From the NCBI GenBank assembly GCA_028692735.1, contig JAQUWS010000005.1:18859-53567 (forward strand): a stretch of DNA of 34,709 nt, in the 5' to 3' direction. Source of the DNA: Candidatus Altimarinota bacterium (GTDB lineage: Bacteria; Patescibacteriota; Gracilibacteria; BD1-5; UBA6164). The translations under genes were made by a program, and so were the position numbers. The notes under the pieces were generated by a model. It was given only the letters and a program-made list of their open reading frames with translations, did no database searches and was not told where the DNA came from. Position 1 is the first letter of the stretch. The number at the start of each line of letters is the position of its first letter. Positions 1-17,905 of the stretch are shown here, piece by piece.

Positions 1-142
1 ATATATATATATATAATATTATATTTTCGTTTTTAGTCAAAAATTTAAACGACTATATTAAATATACGTATTGCTTTTTTCTAAAAAGTAAGTACAATAT
101 ACTTTGAGCTTGTTAAATTACAATATAACAATTTATCAATAT
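1..142. other. AT-rich leader region upstream of the first gene
   Basis: The window opens with an AT dinucleotide run (about positions 1-16) followed by AT-rich sequence with no ORF I can support. It must hold the promoter of the following plus-strand gene, but no -35/-10 pair stands out in such AT-rich DNA, and there is no Shine-Dalgarno sequence before the ATG at 143. Confidence 0.5.
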
Positions 143-1315
143 ATGATAGAATTAATTAATAAAAACTTAGAATATCTTAAAAATTACCCTATTTTTCAAA
201 ATAATAATAAATTAATAAAAGATATTGTTGAAAATTTAAACAAAGATAAAATTTCCATAATTACTTGAATGAGATGATTACATAAAACAAGTATAATAAA
301 GGAATTCATAGAAAAAACATGAAGTCAAAATTATTTATATTTCAATGATGAATTAGATTCAGAAAATAAGATAAAAGATGATAAAGATTTTTTTAAATTA
401 TTAGATACTTATATAGATAAATATACTTTTTGTAATATTATAATATTACAAAATATAAACAAAATACACAATATTAAAAAATTAATTTTAGACTTATATA
501 AGAAAAAAGTTTACAAAATTATAATAGTATGAAACAATATTCATATAGAATCATTAAAAGAATTGGAAATTTATAATACTATAATTAAACAAAATACTAA
601 TAATCTGAGTGATCTTTTAAATTTCTGAACACTAATTGATATAAACTTGATTAATAATAATTACTATAAAAATTTATTTTTAGATAGTATAAAAAATAAA
701 GTAGTTCTTTATGATATAATTACTAATTATTCTATAAAATCTATAAATTTATATAATTATACTTTAACAAAAATATCACTTATAAACAATAATTCTTCGA
801 TTAGAGAATTACATAGATTATTAAAAGATGATAATGTAGATATATCTTTAATTACACTTATGGATTATATAGATTATTCTGTTAACTCAAAAATAATTAA
901 AAGATGTTTTTCATATGATCTAAAACTTGATAAATCAATAAATACTAAAGTTAAATATTATTTTACTGATATATGAATAAGAAATAGCTTCGCTTGAAAA
1001 AAATTGGATGATAATATACTTATAGAAAATATAATATATAACTATCTAATATCAAATTACAAAGAAATATATAATTGAATAAACTGAAGATTTGAGTTCA
1101 GCTTTTATATAAAAGATAATTCAACTTGTATTCATTTAAGTTCAGAAACTGATAAAAATGAGATTCAAAAAGAAGTAAATAAGTTAAACAAAACAGATAT
1201 CCCTTGAGATAAATATCTAATTTTATATAATCAAAGTATTACAAATTATCAACTTATAATAGATTGAGTAAATGTATATTCTTTTGATAAATACTTGGAT
1301 ATAATTACTAAATAA
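143..1315 (+). CDS. DUF4143-type AAA ATPase homologue with eroded catalytic motifs
   Basis: This reads as 390 residues only if UGA is glycine (eleven in-frame UGA codons). The layout matches the AAA-DUF4143 ATPase family: an N-terminal nucleotide-binding fold, a winged-helix-like middle, and the C-terminal signature KYYFTDIGIRNSF at about residues 270-282, which corresponds to the family's Y-F-x-D-x-G-L-R-N. The catalytic motifs are damaged. The P-loop at residues 42-49 reads GMRGLHKT, with His where the second conserved Gly should be. The Walker B position (about 98-105) reads NIIILQNI, without the acidic pair of the usual LDEIQ. The nuclease-like EIDF segment near the C-terminus is replaced by FEFSF. 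The family is often called a DNA-binding or stress ATPase; here ATP hydrolysis looks unlikely. It stands alone, convergent with the next gene across a shared terminator. Family assignment is fairly sure; function is not known. Confidence 0.72.
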
Positions 1316-1365
1316 TTTATTTATTATTTTAATATAGTGTATTATAATAATTTTTATATTTATTT

Positions 1366-1402
1366 AAAAAAGATATATATTAATTTAATATATATCTTTT
1401 TT
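1366..1402. terminator. Bidirectional terminator
   Basis: A near-perfect inverted repeat, AAAAAAGATATATATTAA facing its complement across a single T, lies between two convergent genes. It has an A-run on the left and a T-run on the right, so it can terminate both the ATPase-like gene (+) and the membrane-protein gene (-). Confidence 0.75.
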
Positions 1403-1433
1403 ATTATATCTTACTATTACATTTTTATAATAA

Positions 1434-3833
1434 TTATCAAGTATAAGTTCATCCATCATCATCTAAAGAATTTGGAACATTTAAAATAGGATATTTATCA
1501 GCTTCTTCAATAGGACTAGCTTGATATGGACTTCATCACTGAGTAGCAATACTTTTTGTTTTTATTGCTTCTTGCAAAGATTCTTTTCCTCTTCATGATG
1601 CATTATTATTTTGACTCACTAATTGTTCTTGATTTTTTTTTTCTGCTTCTGTTATTATTAATCATTTATATTCTATATTATGTTTAACTTTTTCTTCCAT
1701 TATTTTTAATATTTCTTTTGCATCTTCTCAACGTATATTAATTGCTCATAATCCATCAGTTATCTCTTTTGGAGTTAATATAGTACTATCTTTTCTCATT
1801 CTTATTAAAAACGTTTCAGCACTACCTGTATGGTCACTAGGATTAAGATTCATAATCTGTTGTACATTAAATATATCTCATACTCATACTCATTTTCAAG
1901 TTTTTCAATTTTCATTATTTGAAGATTCTGAAGCTGAAGTTGTTCAAGATGTTCATATTACAGATTCAACACTATTTCAATTTAATAATTTTTTTCAACT
2001 AGCATCATTAATTTGTATTAAAGCATCTTTTACAGCTCAAGGAGTATTTGCTCCTTTTAATGCTTCTAATATTTTATTATCTATATTTAATCCAAATTTT
2101 CAAATTTTCTCTGATAATTCTTCTCTAGCTTGTGTACTACTACTTAATCATTCATATGTCATACGTTTGATTCAGTCATTGAATTGTTTGATTCACTCTG
2201 CTCAAGTAGCTGTAATTTTTCTTACTTCATCTAGTGTTTCATCTTTCTTTCATCAAAAAAACTTAGCAATTTCAGATGATTGATTTTCATTTTTGTACTG
2301 TAATCAAGTAATTCATTTATCTACTCATCTAATTAATGTATCAAAATTAACTTGTTTTCATCATATATTTGTTCAAGGGATTGGGATATATTTTGGAGAT
2401 TCCATTGCAAATTTTCATACTTTGTTTCATAATTCTTCAAAAGGTTGAATTATAGATTTTGTTAATTCTGATGTTTTCAACGCAGCCATAACAGCCATCC
2501 ATAAAAATGCTAATCAAAAAAGTTTCATAAGGATATATCACATAGCACCTAATGATGATCATACCATTTGATCAATTGCTGTTTTTGTTTCACTTGCATT
2601 ATCTCAAAGTGATCATTTTATAACAAGACTTGTGACTCATAAATTAAAAGTTTCGTTTAAAGTTGAGCTTTTAGAGTGTTCTTGTGCTAATCATTGTCAT
2701 ATTATCAATAAAAATAGTAATCAAAAAGATAGTGCTGCTGATACATAAACTGGAACCAAAGCTAATCATATAAAAGTACTTATATTTATTTTTTCTAAGC
2801 TTTTTACCTTTGATTTTCAGAAAAAGTATGTTAATCAAAATACTGGGGAGAATACTGTATATAACCAAATCCGTATTAATCTAACAAATAATGCTAAAAA
2901 TAATGCGATTAGGATAATCAAATATATTAGTAAGAAAATGATGTCAAATGCTACTTTTGCAGTTAATTGAGGGATTGAGGAAATTCAATTTATTATATTT
3001 CAACTTTTTAACTTATCAATTTCTCACAATTCCATTATTCAGAAAGTGTAATATGATATAAGTCATGAAAGTTTATAACTTTTCATTCAATTTACATTAT
3101 TGGATCCTGATTTTCAAGTTAATATATCCATAATAGGAGTAAGTTCATATTTTTCACAGTACAAAAATCAACTTCATGTTTTTTGTTGAGTAGTATTATT
3201 ATTTTCAGGTAATGTTAAATTTCATTGAATATCTATAACAAGTTTATTACACCAATTAACGCTTCAATTTAATGCTGTTATATTATTTTGAAATGTCTCA
3301 AAAGGTAAAGAAAAAACCGATATTGTTAAAACTGATGAAAGTGATAGCATAAATTGTACTAAAAACCAAGAAAATGGAACAATAAGTATTCAAACTATCA
3401 ATTTTGGTAGAGCTTTTTTTATCTCAAATGTATCTCATGTTCATTTTCATATGATGTTCATAAATGAAATAGATATTAAAATTCATGCAAATATAAAGTA
3501 TACCATATTTGATACAAATACCCATATTCAACGTAAGTATGTTGTTAAACTAAAAGCTGTTCAGTTTGTAACTGTAGGGTCTATCAATATTGAAATTACT
3601 GCACTTAATCATCAGATAAGTGAAGCAGATATTCAAATCAAATAATTTAATGCTTTTAATCAAGAATTTATAGTATCTACCACCTCTCAGTTTGATGATT
3701 GAGTAGTAGCTGCAAATCATGTATTATAAAAAACAAAGAAAACAATAAAAGTAAGTCCTGTTAAAACAAAATTTCTTTTTATTGCTTTTATTGAAAGTAT
3801 AGATTTTATTTTTGTTTTTATTTTATTTAACAT
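1434..3833 (-). CDS. Large polytopic membrane protein, VirB6/TrbL-like in shape
   Basis: 799 residues with UGA as Gly. The N-terminus looks like a signal peptide (hydrophobic stretch about residues 22-40, then FAATTQ). It is followed by several long hydrophobic segments at about 60-85, 105-130, 140-175, 300-345, 350-390 and 430-460. The last 330 residues are soluble, rich in Gly, Ser, Asn, Lys and Glu, with predicted helices. N-terminal helices plus a hydrophilic tail is the shape of VirB6/TrbL-type conjugation or type IV secretion channel proteins, but I see no diagnostic motif and no other T4SS gene in the window. The start is the first ATG giving an export signal; an unrelated small minus-strand frame inside (2671-2868) is a shadow. 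Neighbours: gatB upstream on the same strand, separated by a terminator. It may instead be a lineage-specific envelope protein. Confidence 0.8.
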
Positions 3834-3908
3834 AATCTTATATCTTTTTTATATTTTTTATTTATTCTACTATATTTTTTTTAAAATAGCAAAAAAATGA
3901 TGAGTTTG

Positions 3909-3964
3909 GAATTTAGAATGTAGGATTTAGTGTATAAAGTTTAGAATAAATATAAAAGAATAAA
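3909..3964. repeat. Heptad-phased degenerate repeat (TAGAATT type)
   Basis: Eight consecutive 7-nt units: GAATTTA, GAATGTA, GGATTTA, GTGTATA, AAGTTTA, GAATAAA, TATAAAA, GAATAAA. They lie in the 189-bp gap between gatB and the membrane-protein gene. The same unit recurs on the other strand at 27651-27706. Confidence 0.6.
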
Positions 3965-3982
3965 ACATAAAAATTGTTTTTA

Positions 3983-4013
3983 AATAAAAAAAGAACAGTT
4001 TTTAGCTGTTCTT
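3983..4013 (-). terminator. gatB terminator
   Basis: On the minus strand AAGAACAG, a 7-nt loop and CTGTTCTT are followed by a T-run, 10 nt after the gatB stop. A classic rho-independent terminator. Confidence 0.85.
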
Positions 4014-4022
4014 TATTGGTTA

Positions 4023-5465
4023 TTATCAGATTTTGTTTTTTATGATATCTGTAAAAATCTTTGGGTTTCATTTTCATTTTGAAGCTTTCATACATTGTCA
4101 TACAAAAAATCAAAATAGATTTACTTTTCAAGATTTATATTCTTCAATTTGACTTCATAGAGTTGATAGAACATCATCAACTATTTTTTCTAATTCATCT
4201 GTATTATTTTGTTGTCTTAATCATAACTTATCTATGATTTCATCAGTTTTTCATCATCTTTTGAACAATTCTTCAACAATTGTTTTACTGTTTGTTGATG
4301 ATATCTCATTTTTATTTACTAATTCAATTACTTTTGCTAACTCAGTAGCATCAAATTTAAGATTACAAATTCAACCTTCTTCTTTACATTCGTTTAACAA
4401 CGCTAAAAGTATGGTTGTAATATAGCTACATGATTTTTTAGGATCATTTGTAAGTTTTACCATAACTTCAAAGTAATCACATAATTCTTTATCTGCTGTC
4501 AATATTCTAGCATCATCTTCAGATAATTTATAATCATTCAAGTATCTTAGTCTTTTTTCTATTGGAAGTTCTGGTAATTCTTTTTTACAATCTTCTATAT
4601 ATTCATCACTTAAATTAATTGGTAATAAATCTGGTTCAGGAAAATATCTATAATCCATAGCATCTTCTTTGCTTCTTTGAGTTGTACTAACTCCTTTATC
4701 ATCATCCCATCATCTAGTTTCTTGGTCAATTGTTCATCATGACTCAAGTAATCTAACCTGTCTTAAAAATTCTCAATCAATTGCTCTTGCTATTGATGAA
4801 AATGAATTTATGTTTTTTAATTCAACTCTTGTTCATAATCAAGTAGCTCATTTTTTTCTAATTGATATATTTACATCACATCTTAATTGTCATTTTTCCA
4901 TATCTGCATCAGAAATAGATGCAAATCTAAACATTTTTTGTAATTCTTTTAAAAACTCTACAACTTCTTCTTTATCATAAAATACAGGATCTGTAACAAT
5001 TTCCATCAAAGGACTTCACGCTCTATTATAATCACAAAGAGTAAGTCAAGCTGAATGGACTAATTTTCATGCATCGTTTTCTAAATGCATATGATGAATT
5101 CAAAATTCTTTAACTTCTCATCATACCAAAACTTTTACAGTTCATGCTCATGTGATAGTTTCATACATCTGTGTTATCTGGAAACTATTTGGTAAGTCAG
5201 GGTAAAAATAACTTTTTCTATCAAATCTAGATGATTTGTTTATAGAACAATTCATAAGTAATCATGCTTTTACTCATAATCTTACAACTTCAGCGTTTAT
5301 AGATGGTAACATTCATGGAAATCACATACAAACTGGACATACATTTATATTTGGTTCAGTAGCTAATTCTACAGCATTTTTACAATTACAAAAAAACTTG
5401 GTATCAGACTTAACTCTTACATGGATTTCTAATCAAATGACTTTTTCATAATTTTCAATAGACAT
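4023..5465 (-). CDS. gatB: Asp-tRNA(Asn)/Glu-tRNA(Gln) amidotransferase subunit B
   Basis: 480 residues, the normal length for GatB. This subunit of GatCAB binds misacylated Glu-tRNA(Gln) or Asp-tRNA(Asn) and, with GatA and GatC, amidates it in the cytoplasm. Visible hallmarks: [20 protein letters not shown] at the N-terminus (first UGA-coded Gly at residue 10), a zinc-site pair CNC and CPVC, GFPGMLPSIN, DADMEKGQLRCDVN, and [11 protein letters not shown] at about residue 270. The C-terminal YqeY-like tail ends with KASKGKGNPK. The start ATG at 5463-5465 gives [11 protein letters not shown], as in other GatB proteins. gatA and gatC are not in the window. It is transcribed alone, with a divergent gene upstream and its own terminator. 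Confidence 0.97.
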
Positions 5466-5683
5466 ACTTTATACTGGTTAAACAACTAAATATTTTATTT
5501 CTTAACTAAAAAAGAAATTTAAACTTTTTATATAATAATTTTTTTTCTTAAAAACTCAACTTGATTTTAAAAAATTAAATGCTAAAATATTTTTGCAAAA
5601 TTTTTAAAGATTAAAATGTTAAAGCCTTAAAAAAATTATAATCTTTAGAAAAATAAATATTTTATATTTATAAAAAAAACAAA
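5466..5683. promoter_or_regulatory. Divergent intergenic region between gatB and the HPF-like gene
   Basis: 218 bp without a gene, so it must hold both promoters. A TATAAT at 5637-5642 fits a -10 box for the rightward gene; for gatB a TATATAA near 5530 is possible. In DNA this AT-rich such hexamers arise by chance, so both are weak candidates. No Shine-Dalgarno before either start. Confidence 0.35.
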
Positions 5684-5992
5684 ATGGATTTACAAGTTAA
5701 TTATAAATTGTCCGATGATTTAAAAACTTCTAAAGAAGTTATTGAAAGACTAACTAGTGATAATATATCTGCAAAATTAGATAATTATCTAAACAAATAC
5801 AAAAAAGAGGACTCTACTTGAGAAATAAAAGTAAGTGTTGAAAAAAACAAAAAATGACTTTTTAATTGAACTATTAGTGCTTCTCTAGATTGAGATTCTT
5901 ATAGATCTGAAAGAGAAGACTTTAAAAATTTAGATGATTTGATTAATCATTTATTTGATCATATAAAAGAACAATTAAGTGATAAAAAATAA
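5684..5992 (+). CDS. Ribosome hibernation factor-like protein (HPF/RaiA-type, short)
   Basis: 102 residues. The order of elements resembles short HPF/RaiA proteins: an early helix with KLDNYLNKYKK, a strand pair with KVSVEKNKKG and NGTISASLDG, then an acidic loop and a C-terminal helix, FKNLDDLINHLFDHIKEQL, which matches the family's DLYAAID..DKLERQL helix. Such proteins bind the small ribosomal subunit at the decoding centre and silence ribosomes in starvation. Sequence identity to the family is low by eye, so this is a structural-pattern call. Five of its glycines are UGA-coded. It is convergent with hemW, with only 8 bp between the two stop codons. Confidence 0.6.
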
Positions 5993-6000
5993 TAATATCA

Positions 6001-7134
6001 TTAAATGATTTCTTTTATAATGTAATCTATTAAGGTTGCTCATTTATCAGACAAAATAAGCTTGTAATTATTAAAATCAAGTAGTTTATTTTTAATAAAA
6101 TACTTGATTTTTTGTTGGTTTAATTTTTTATAAATATCTTGTTTTAATCAACTAGTTCTTAATCAAAAAATAACTTTTTCAAGAAAAATATCGTTTTTAT
6201 TTAGTTTTTCTATGTAATCAAATTTATTTTCATAAAAATCTTTGAAATTGTTTGGGTAAGCATATCTAGTCTGATTTACAAATCAGTGAGATCATAATCA
6301 ATAGGCAATTACTTCTTTATGATTCCAATAAGCTTTATTATGCTTGCATTCATATCATTTTTTTGAGAAATTTGATAATTCATATCTAAAAAATCAATAT
6401 TTTTCTAAAAGTTTTTTACATGAAATATACTCTTTTTCAAATTCGTTTTCTTTTAAACTCACATCTTTCCACGTTTTTGGGTAATCATAATATTCTTCAA
6501 GCATATAAATAGATATATGTTTCACAAAATTGTATTTATCCAAAATAAATTTAATATCCTTTTTTGTTTCTAAAGGTTTTACAAATGGAAGTCAGATTAT
6601 AAAATCTAGAGAGATAGAAAAATTTTGAATTTTATTTTTAGTGATTTCTTGATTTGTTTCTAAATATTTTTTAATAATATTTAGTTTTTGTATTATTTCT
6701 TTTCTTGTTAGTCTTCATATTTCTTTTAATGATTTGCTTTTCAAAGTTTGAATTCCTAGACTGAGTCTATTAATTCAAAGTTCATTCCATATTTTTAAGT
6801 TCTCAGGAGAAACATTATTTAAAGTACTTTCTAGAGTAATTTCAATATTTTTTGTAAATCAATATCTTGTTTTTAATGCTAAGATTATATTTTCAAGCTG
6901 ATAATTATGTAAACTTGTTGGAGTTCATCATCAAAAATAGATTGAATCAAATTTATTGAATTGTTCTTTTTTGTTTATTTTTTCTTTTTCAAAAGTCAAA
7001 GAATCATTTTTTATGTTTTCTATTAAGAAATCAACATATTTTGTCTTTTCATTTTCCTGAGTATTTGAAAAAGATGTAAATCTACAATATTTACATCTAT
7101 TATTACAAAACGGGATATGAATATAACAATACAT
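6001..7134 (-). CDS. hemW: HemW-like radical SAM protein
   Basis: 377 residues, the usual length of HemW (coproporphyrinogen oxidase-like). The start MYCYIHIPFCNNRCKYC carries the CxxxCxxC ligands of the radical-SAM 4Fe-4S cluster within the typical YIHIPFC context. Next comes GGGTPTSLH (UGA-coded glycines), the SAM-binding glycine motif. Later blocks, GIQTLKSKSLKEIGR, SLDFIIGLP and YELSNFS with a downstream HNKAYW, follow the HemW order. HemW proteins bind haem and are thought to deliver it; no other haem gene lies nearby, so the role here is open. It is the last gene of a minus-strand cluster, 9 bp after the solute-binding protein gene. Confidence 0.9.
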
Positions 7135-7143
7135 AGTTTTTAT

Positions 7144-8502
7144 TTAGTTTTTATTACAATCGTATGATAAATTCTCAAGTTTCACGTATTTATCATATTT
7201 ACATCATACTGTACTTATTAAACTTTTTGTTTTTTCTAAATAATTTGTATCATCAGTAGATATACTACTAAAACCATTATCATATAAATCTGTTATTCAT
7301 TTGTCATATGAAGATAATAGAGATGAGTTTGCTTCTTTATAAAAATCTCATAGAATTAAATTATAAGAAGAGTGAATTTTTTCTTGAAGTTTGTCTTGTT
7401 CAAGAGTGACTAAAGCAGGTAGTAAGTATGGAAAATTTTCTAAAAATGCTTTTTCTCAGCTCTCTGTTGAAAAATATGCTAATAAATCAAAAGCAAATTT
7501 TTCATCTTTATTTGTTTTATTTACTACAAAATAATTATATTTTGTTAAAGTTTTTCATTTTCATTCAAAATAATGAGGAAAAGGTTCTGCAAATAAAAAA
7601 TTTTTATTAAATCATAAATTATCTATATTGTTAATCATACTGGGATAACCTATAATCATAGCTTCATCTCAATCACTAAATAGCTCTAAATCAGATTTTT
7701 CTGAATTAGATTTAGTATAAATTCACGTATTTGTTGTATTATCTAAAATATATGAATAATAACTTCAGAATCATTCTTTCATTGCTATATCTGATATTTT
7801 TTTATATCCTGTTATTTTCTCATCTGATAGTAAAAAGAATTGAGTTAGAGTATCTGCAAGTAAATTTAAACTTTTATCTGAATAAATTCAAATTGGCTTT
7901 ATTTCTGAATCTCTCTCTTTTAATGTATCAATTACATTATTTATTGCCGCCCATGAAGCTAAATCTGTTGATTTAATATTGAATTTTCTGTTATAATATA
8001 TTCATAATGTTTCATATCATACCGGAATTCAAGTTACAAATTCAATATTATTTCCTTTAGAGTCATCTTGCGATGAAATCAAGTCATCTCAAAAAAATGT
8101 TTTAAAGTTTTTTCTAAAATCATTTGTTTTTAAAATGGCAGGATTAATTCACAAAATATTTTCATTAAGATAAGATTTTTCAAAATTATTTAACATAAAA
8201 ATATCTGGTCCTTTTCATGATATCATTGCTGTAGTTAAACTTTGTTTATAATCCTCATAGTTTGAAAAGTTTTCAACTGATATATTTTTTGCGTTATATG
8301 TTTCATTTGTTTTTTTGAAATCATTAACTATTGATGTTACTTTTTCTTTATCAAGTCAGTATGTCCATATGGAAAAATCACTTGGAGAAGTTTTTTTTGT
8401 TATATTAGTTGTTCATGAATTATTAGCTATTTTTATCATGACAAATACTAAAAAAATAACTACAATTCCTATGATTATAAAAATTATTTTGTTTTTGTTC
8501 AT
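7144..8502 (-). CDS. Extracellular solute-binding protein, family 1 type
   Basis: 452 residues. An N-terminal membrane anchor or uncleaved signal (residues 5-24, IIFIIIGIVVIFLVFVMI) is followed by a periplasmic-binding-protein-like fold. SGKGPDIFMLNN at about residue 105 and GIPVGYETLGIYYNRK at about 165 are the hallmarks of ABC carbohydrate-binding proteins, as is SWAAINNVIDTL. There is no lipobox cysteine, so it is probably held by the N-terminal helix. No ABC permease or ATPase gene is in the window, so the partner and ligand are unknown. It lies 54 bp after the HIT gene and 9 bp before hemW and is probably co-transcribed with them. Confidence 0.85.
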
Positions 8503-8556
8503 AAAGCTTTATATTAAGAGTAAAAATAGAAAAAATTAATCCTTGTTTTTTCTAAA

Positions 8557-8874
8557 TTATTTATCTGATAACAAATGTAAGTGTAAATGCATAACCTCTT
8601 GTCATCACTGTTTTCAGACATTGAAATGCAATTGGTATGCTCAAGTTATTGCTAAATCTTTTGCAACTTTTGTAGCAACATAAAACATTTCTGAAATTAT
8701 ATTTCTATCTTCTTGTTTTATATCATCTAGTGTTTCAATTTCTTTTTTTGGAATAATAAGCAGATGTATTTTTGCTTTAGGATTCATATCTTTTATAACG
8801 ATTATATCTTCTTGTTCGTATACTATATCACTTGGAATTTCTCTGTTTATGATTTTTGTAAATATTGAACTCAT
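8557..8874 (-). CDS. HIT family protein (HinT-like)
   Basis: 105 residues, the standard size of HinT-type histidine triad hydrolases, which cleave nucleoside phosphoramidates. The start MSSIFTKIINREIPSDIVYE is near the family consensus. KAKIHLLIIPKKEI follows, and the catalytic triad HLHLHLL is present close to the C-terminus, preceded by GKQGGQEV whose glycines are UGA codons. Standard-code reading would stop 30 residues early and lose the catalytic histidines. It sits between a small membrane protein gene (22 bp upstream) and the solute-binding protein gene. Confidence 0.95.
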
Positions 8875-8896
8875 AAAATGATAATTAAATGATAAA

Positions 8897-9154
8897 TTAA
8901 TAGCTTTTTTCTGTTGTAATATGATTTGAATTTAAGTTTATCTCAATACTTTTCCCTAAATTATTCATATTATAAAATATTATTGTATATCATATTATAG
9001 TTAACACTCAGAAAAAACCAAATAACAATTTTATAAAAAAACTTATTCTAGAGTTAAAGTTTTTAAATTTGTATGAATGAACCACAATAACAGATAAGAA
9101 TCCCCAAACTATAACTATAAAAAAAGTGTAAACTCATAAATAAATGTAGAACAT
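8897..9154 (-). CDS. Small two-helix membrane protein
   Basis: 85 residues, unrecognised. Two hydrophobic segments, about residues 3-26 and 40-62, are separated by a basic loop (SYKFKNFNSR), then a short polar tail. It is the first gene of the minus-strand cluster with the HIT protein, the solute-binding protein and hemW. The promoter should lie in the 142-bp divergent gap at 9155-9296. Confidence 0.65.
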
Positions 9155-9296
9155 ATTTAGTATTTTTTATTTTATAAACTTCATATAACAAAATTTCTCT
9201 TTCTAGTCAATTATATTTTTTATTTTTTTTTTGCAAATTTTTACATTTTGATATAAAATATAGTTAGTATACTAATTAATTTTTAAAAATTATATA

Positions 9297-9677
9297 ATGT
9301 CAAAGATAACTAATAACTGAGTAGATTTTGAAATAAGTGATGAAATTCAAGCTCATTATCCCGATTTGATAAAACTTATTTTAAATACAAAATCAATGGA
9401 TGATCATGAAAGGCAATATTGGTTTGATATTATGCCGAGTATGAGTGATGAGCAAATTGATAGATTATTTGAAATACTTGATACTGAAAAGAAAAAATTG
9501 GAACAACTTGAGATGAATTATGAAAAAGAAATCAAGACTCTAAATGAAAAACATTTAGTAGAGTGGCAATCTTTTCAATCTAATGAATATAAACAAAAAA
9601 TTGCTAAAATGCAAGCAGAAGAATCAAAAAATGAATGAAATCCTGATGATATACTTAATATGTTGAATGATTTGTAA
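9297..9677 (+). CDS. Conserved-looking small coiled-coil protein, unknown function
   Basis: 126 residues. The N-terminal half has DDHERQYWFDIMPSMSDEQI, followed by a long charged helix (about residues 52-105, rich in Glu, Lys and Leu) likely to form a coiled coil, and a short tail ending DDILNMLNDL. It has a high share of UGG and AUG codons for this window. I do not recognise a named family. It stands alone, with a terminator directly after the stop. The ATG at 9297 follows the AT-rich leader typical here. Confidence 0.75.
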
Positions 9678-9690
9678 AAATTTATATTTT

Positions 9691-9722
9691 AAAAAACTCC
9701 AAAAAATTTTTGGAGTTTTTTT
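9691..9722. terminator. Bidirectional terminator
   Basis: AAAAAACTCC, a short A/T loop and GGAGTTTTTTT lie between two convergent genes. The T-run on each strand suits both; its right end touches the stop codon of the minus-strand gene. Confidence 0.85.
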
Positions 9723-10212
9723 ATTTTAATTGTTCTAAAATTATTTCATGAATTTTTTTCTCTGCTTCCATTTGTTCTCAGTAAAAAGTTGTTCAAGGTG
9801 TTTTTAGGCTATTATTGTGGTAAGTTATCATATAAATTTTTTCATTTTCACAATAAAAGTATATGTCTTCTTGGGTTTTAGGTATAAAAGAAATATACAT
9901 TTGTCACTCTTTTGGAAGTGTTTTTAATAAATTTGTTACTTCTAAAATAGTTTCTTTTGAAGTAATTATTTCTTCTTTTTTAAAAACATTTCCTTCATAT
10001 GATACTATTCTCATCTCATAACAATTATTTATATCAAAACTATATTCAGCTTTGATGCTTTTATACTTATTATCTAATGTTTGAGAAATTTTTTTATCAT
10101 ATTTTTTTCAAATTACACTTGGAGAATTATCTGTTATATATGACATAGCTCATATTATTATTAAAACTATAACAATTACCAACATTATTATTATCATATA
10201 TTTTTTTTTCAT
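9721..10212 (-). CDS. Membrane-anchored protein of unknown function
   Basis: 163 residues. An N-terminal hydrophobic helix (residues 5-25) is followed by a soluble domain with alternating strands and two Cys residues (NNCYEMRI and FYCENEK) that could form a disulfide outside the membrane. No family recognised. It lies downstream of rpoC but beyond the rpoC terminator. Its stop codon overlaps the T-run of the terminator shared with the convergent gene. Confidence 0.75.
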
Positions 10213-10243
10213 ATTAATAATTATAAATTAACTTAATTGTGTG

Positions 10244-10285
10244 AAAAAATAGACAAGAAGGCATAATCCTTCTTGTCTATTTTTT
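10244..10285 (-). terminator. rpoBC operon terminator
   Basis: On the minus strand AATAGACAAGAAGG, a 6-nt loop and CCTTCTTGTCTATT form a 14-bp stem followed by a T-run, right after the rpoC stop codon. A strong rho-independent terminator. Confidence 0.92.
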
Positions 10286-10286
10286 A

Positions 10287-14312
<4,026 letters not shown>

Positions 14313-14349
14313 ATTTTAGAAATGTTAAATATTAAATTTTTGATATAAA

Positions 14350-17817
<3,468 letters not shown>

Positions 17818-17829
17818 AAAGTAAAATTG

Positions 17830-17861
17830 GTTAAAATGTTAAAATGTTGAAATGTTAAAAC
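17830..17861. repeat. Octad-phased repeat (GTTAAAAT type)
   Basis: Four 8-nt units in register: GTTAAAAT, GTTAAAAT, GTTGAAAT, GTTAAAAC, starting 12 bp upstream of the rpoB ATG. Confidence 0.65.
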
Positions 17862-17905
17862 GAAAATATTTCTTTACTCATTATTTACTATATTAACATA
17901 TTACA

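Noticed and set aside
647-976. A 109-residue stand-alone ORF
   Set aside because: It is an internal piece of the 143-1315 gene, cut at both ends by UGA codons that mean Gly.
2671-2868. A 65-residue minus-strand ORF
   Set aside because: It is out of frame with the 799-residue membrane protein, which is open across it when UGA is Gly.
3909-3964. A coding helical heptad repeat
   Set aside because: The 7-nt period is not a multiple of three and no frame stays open across it.
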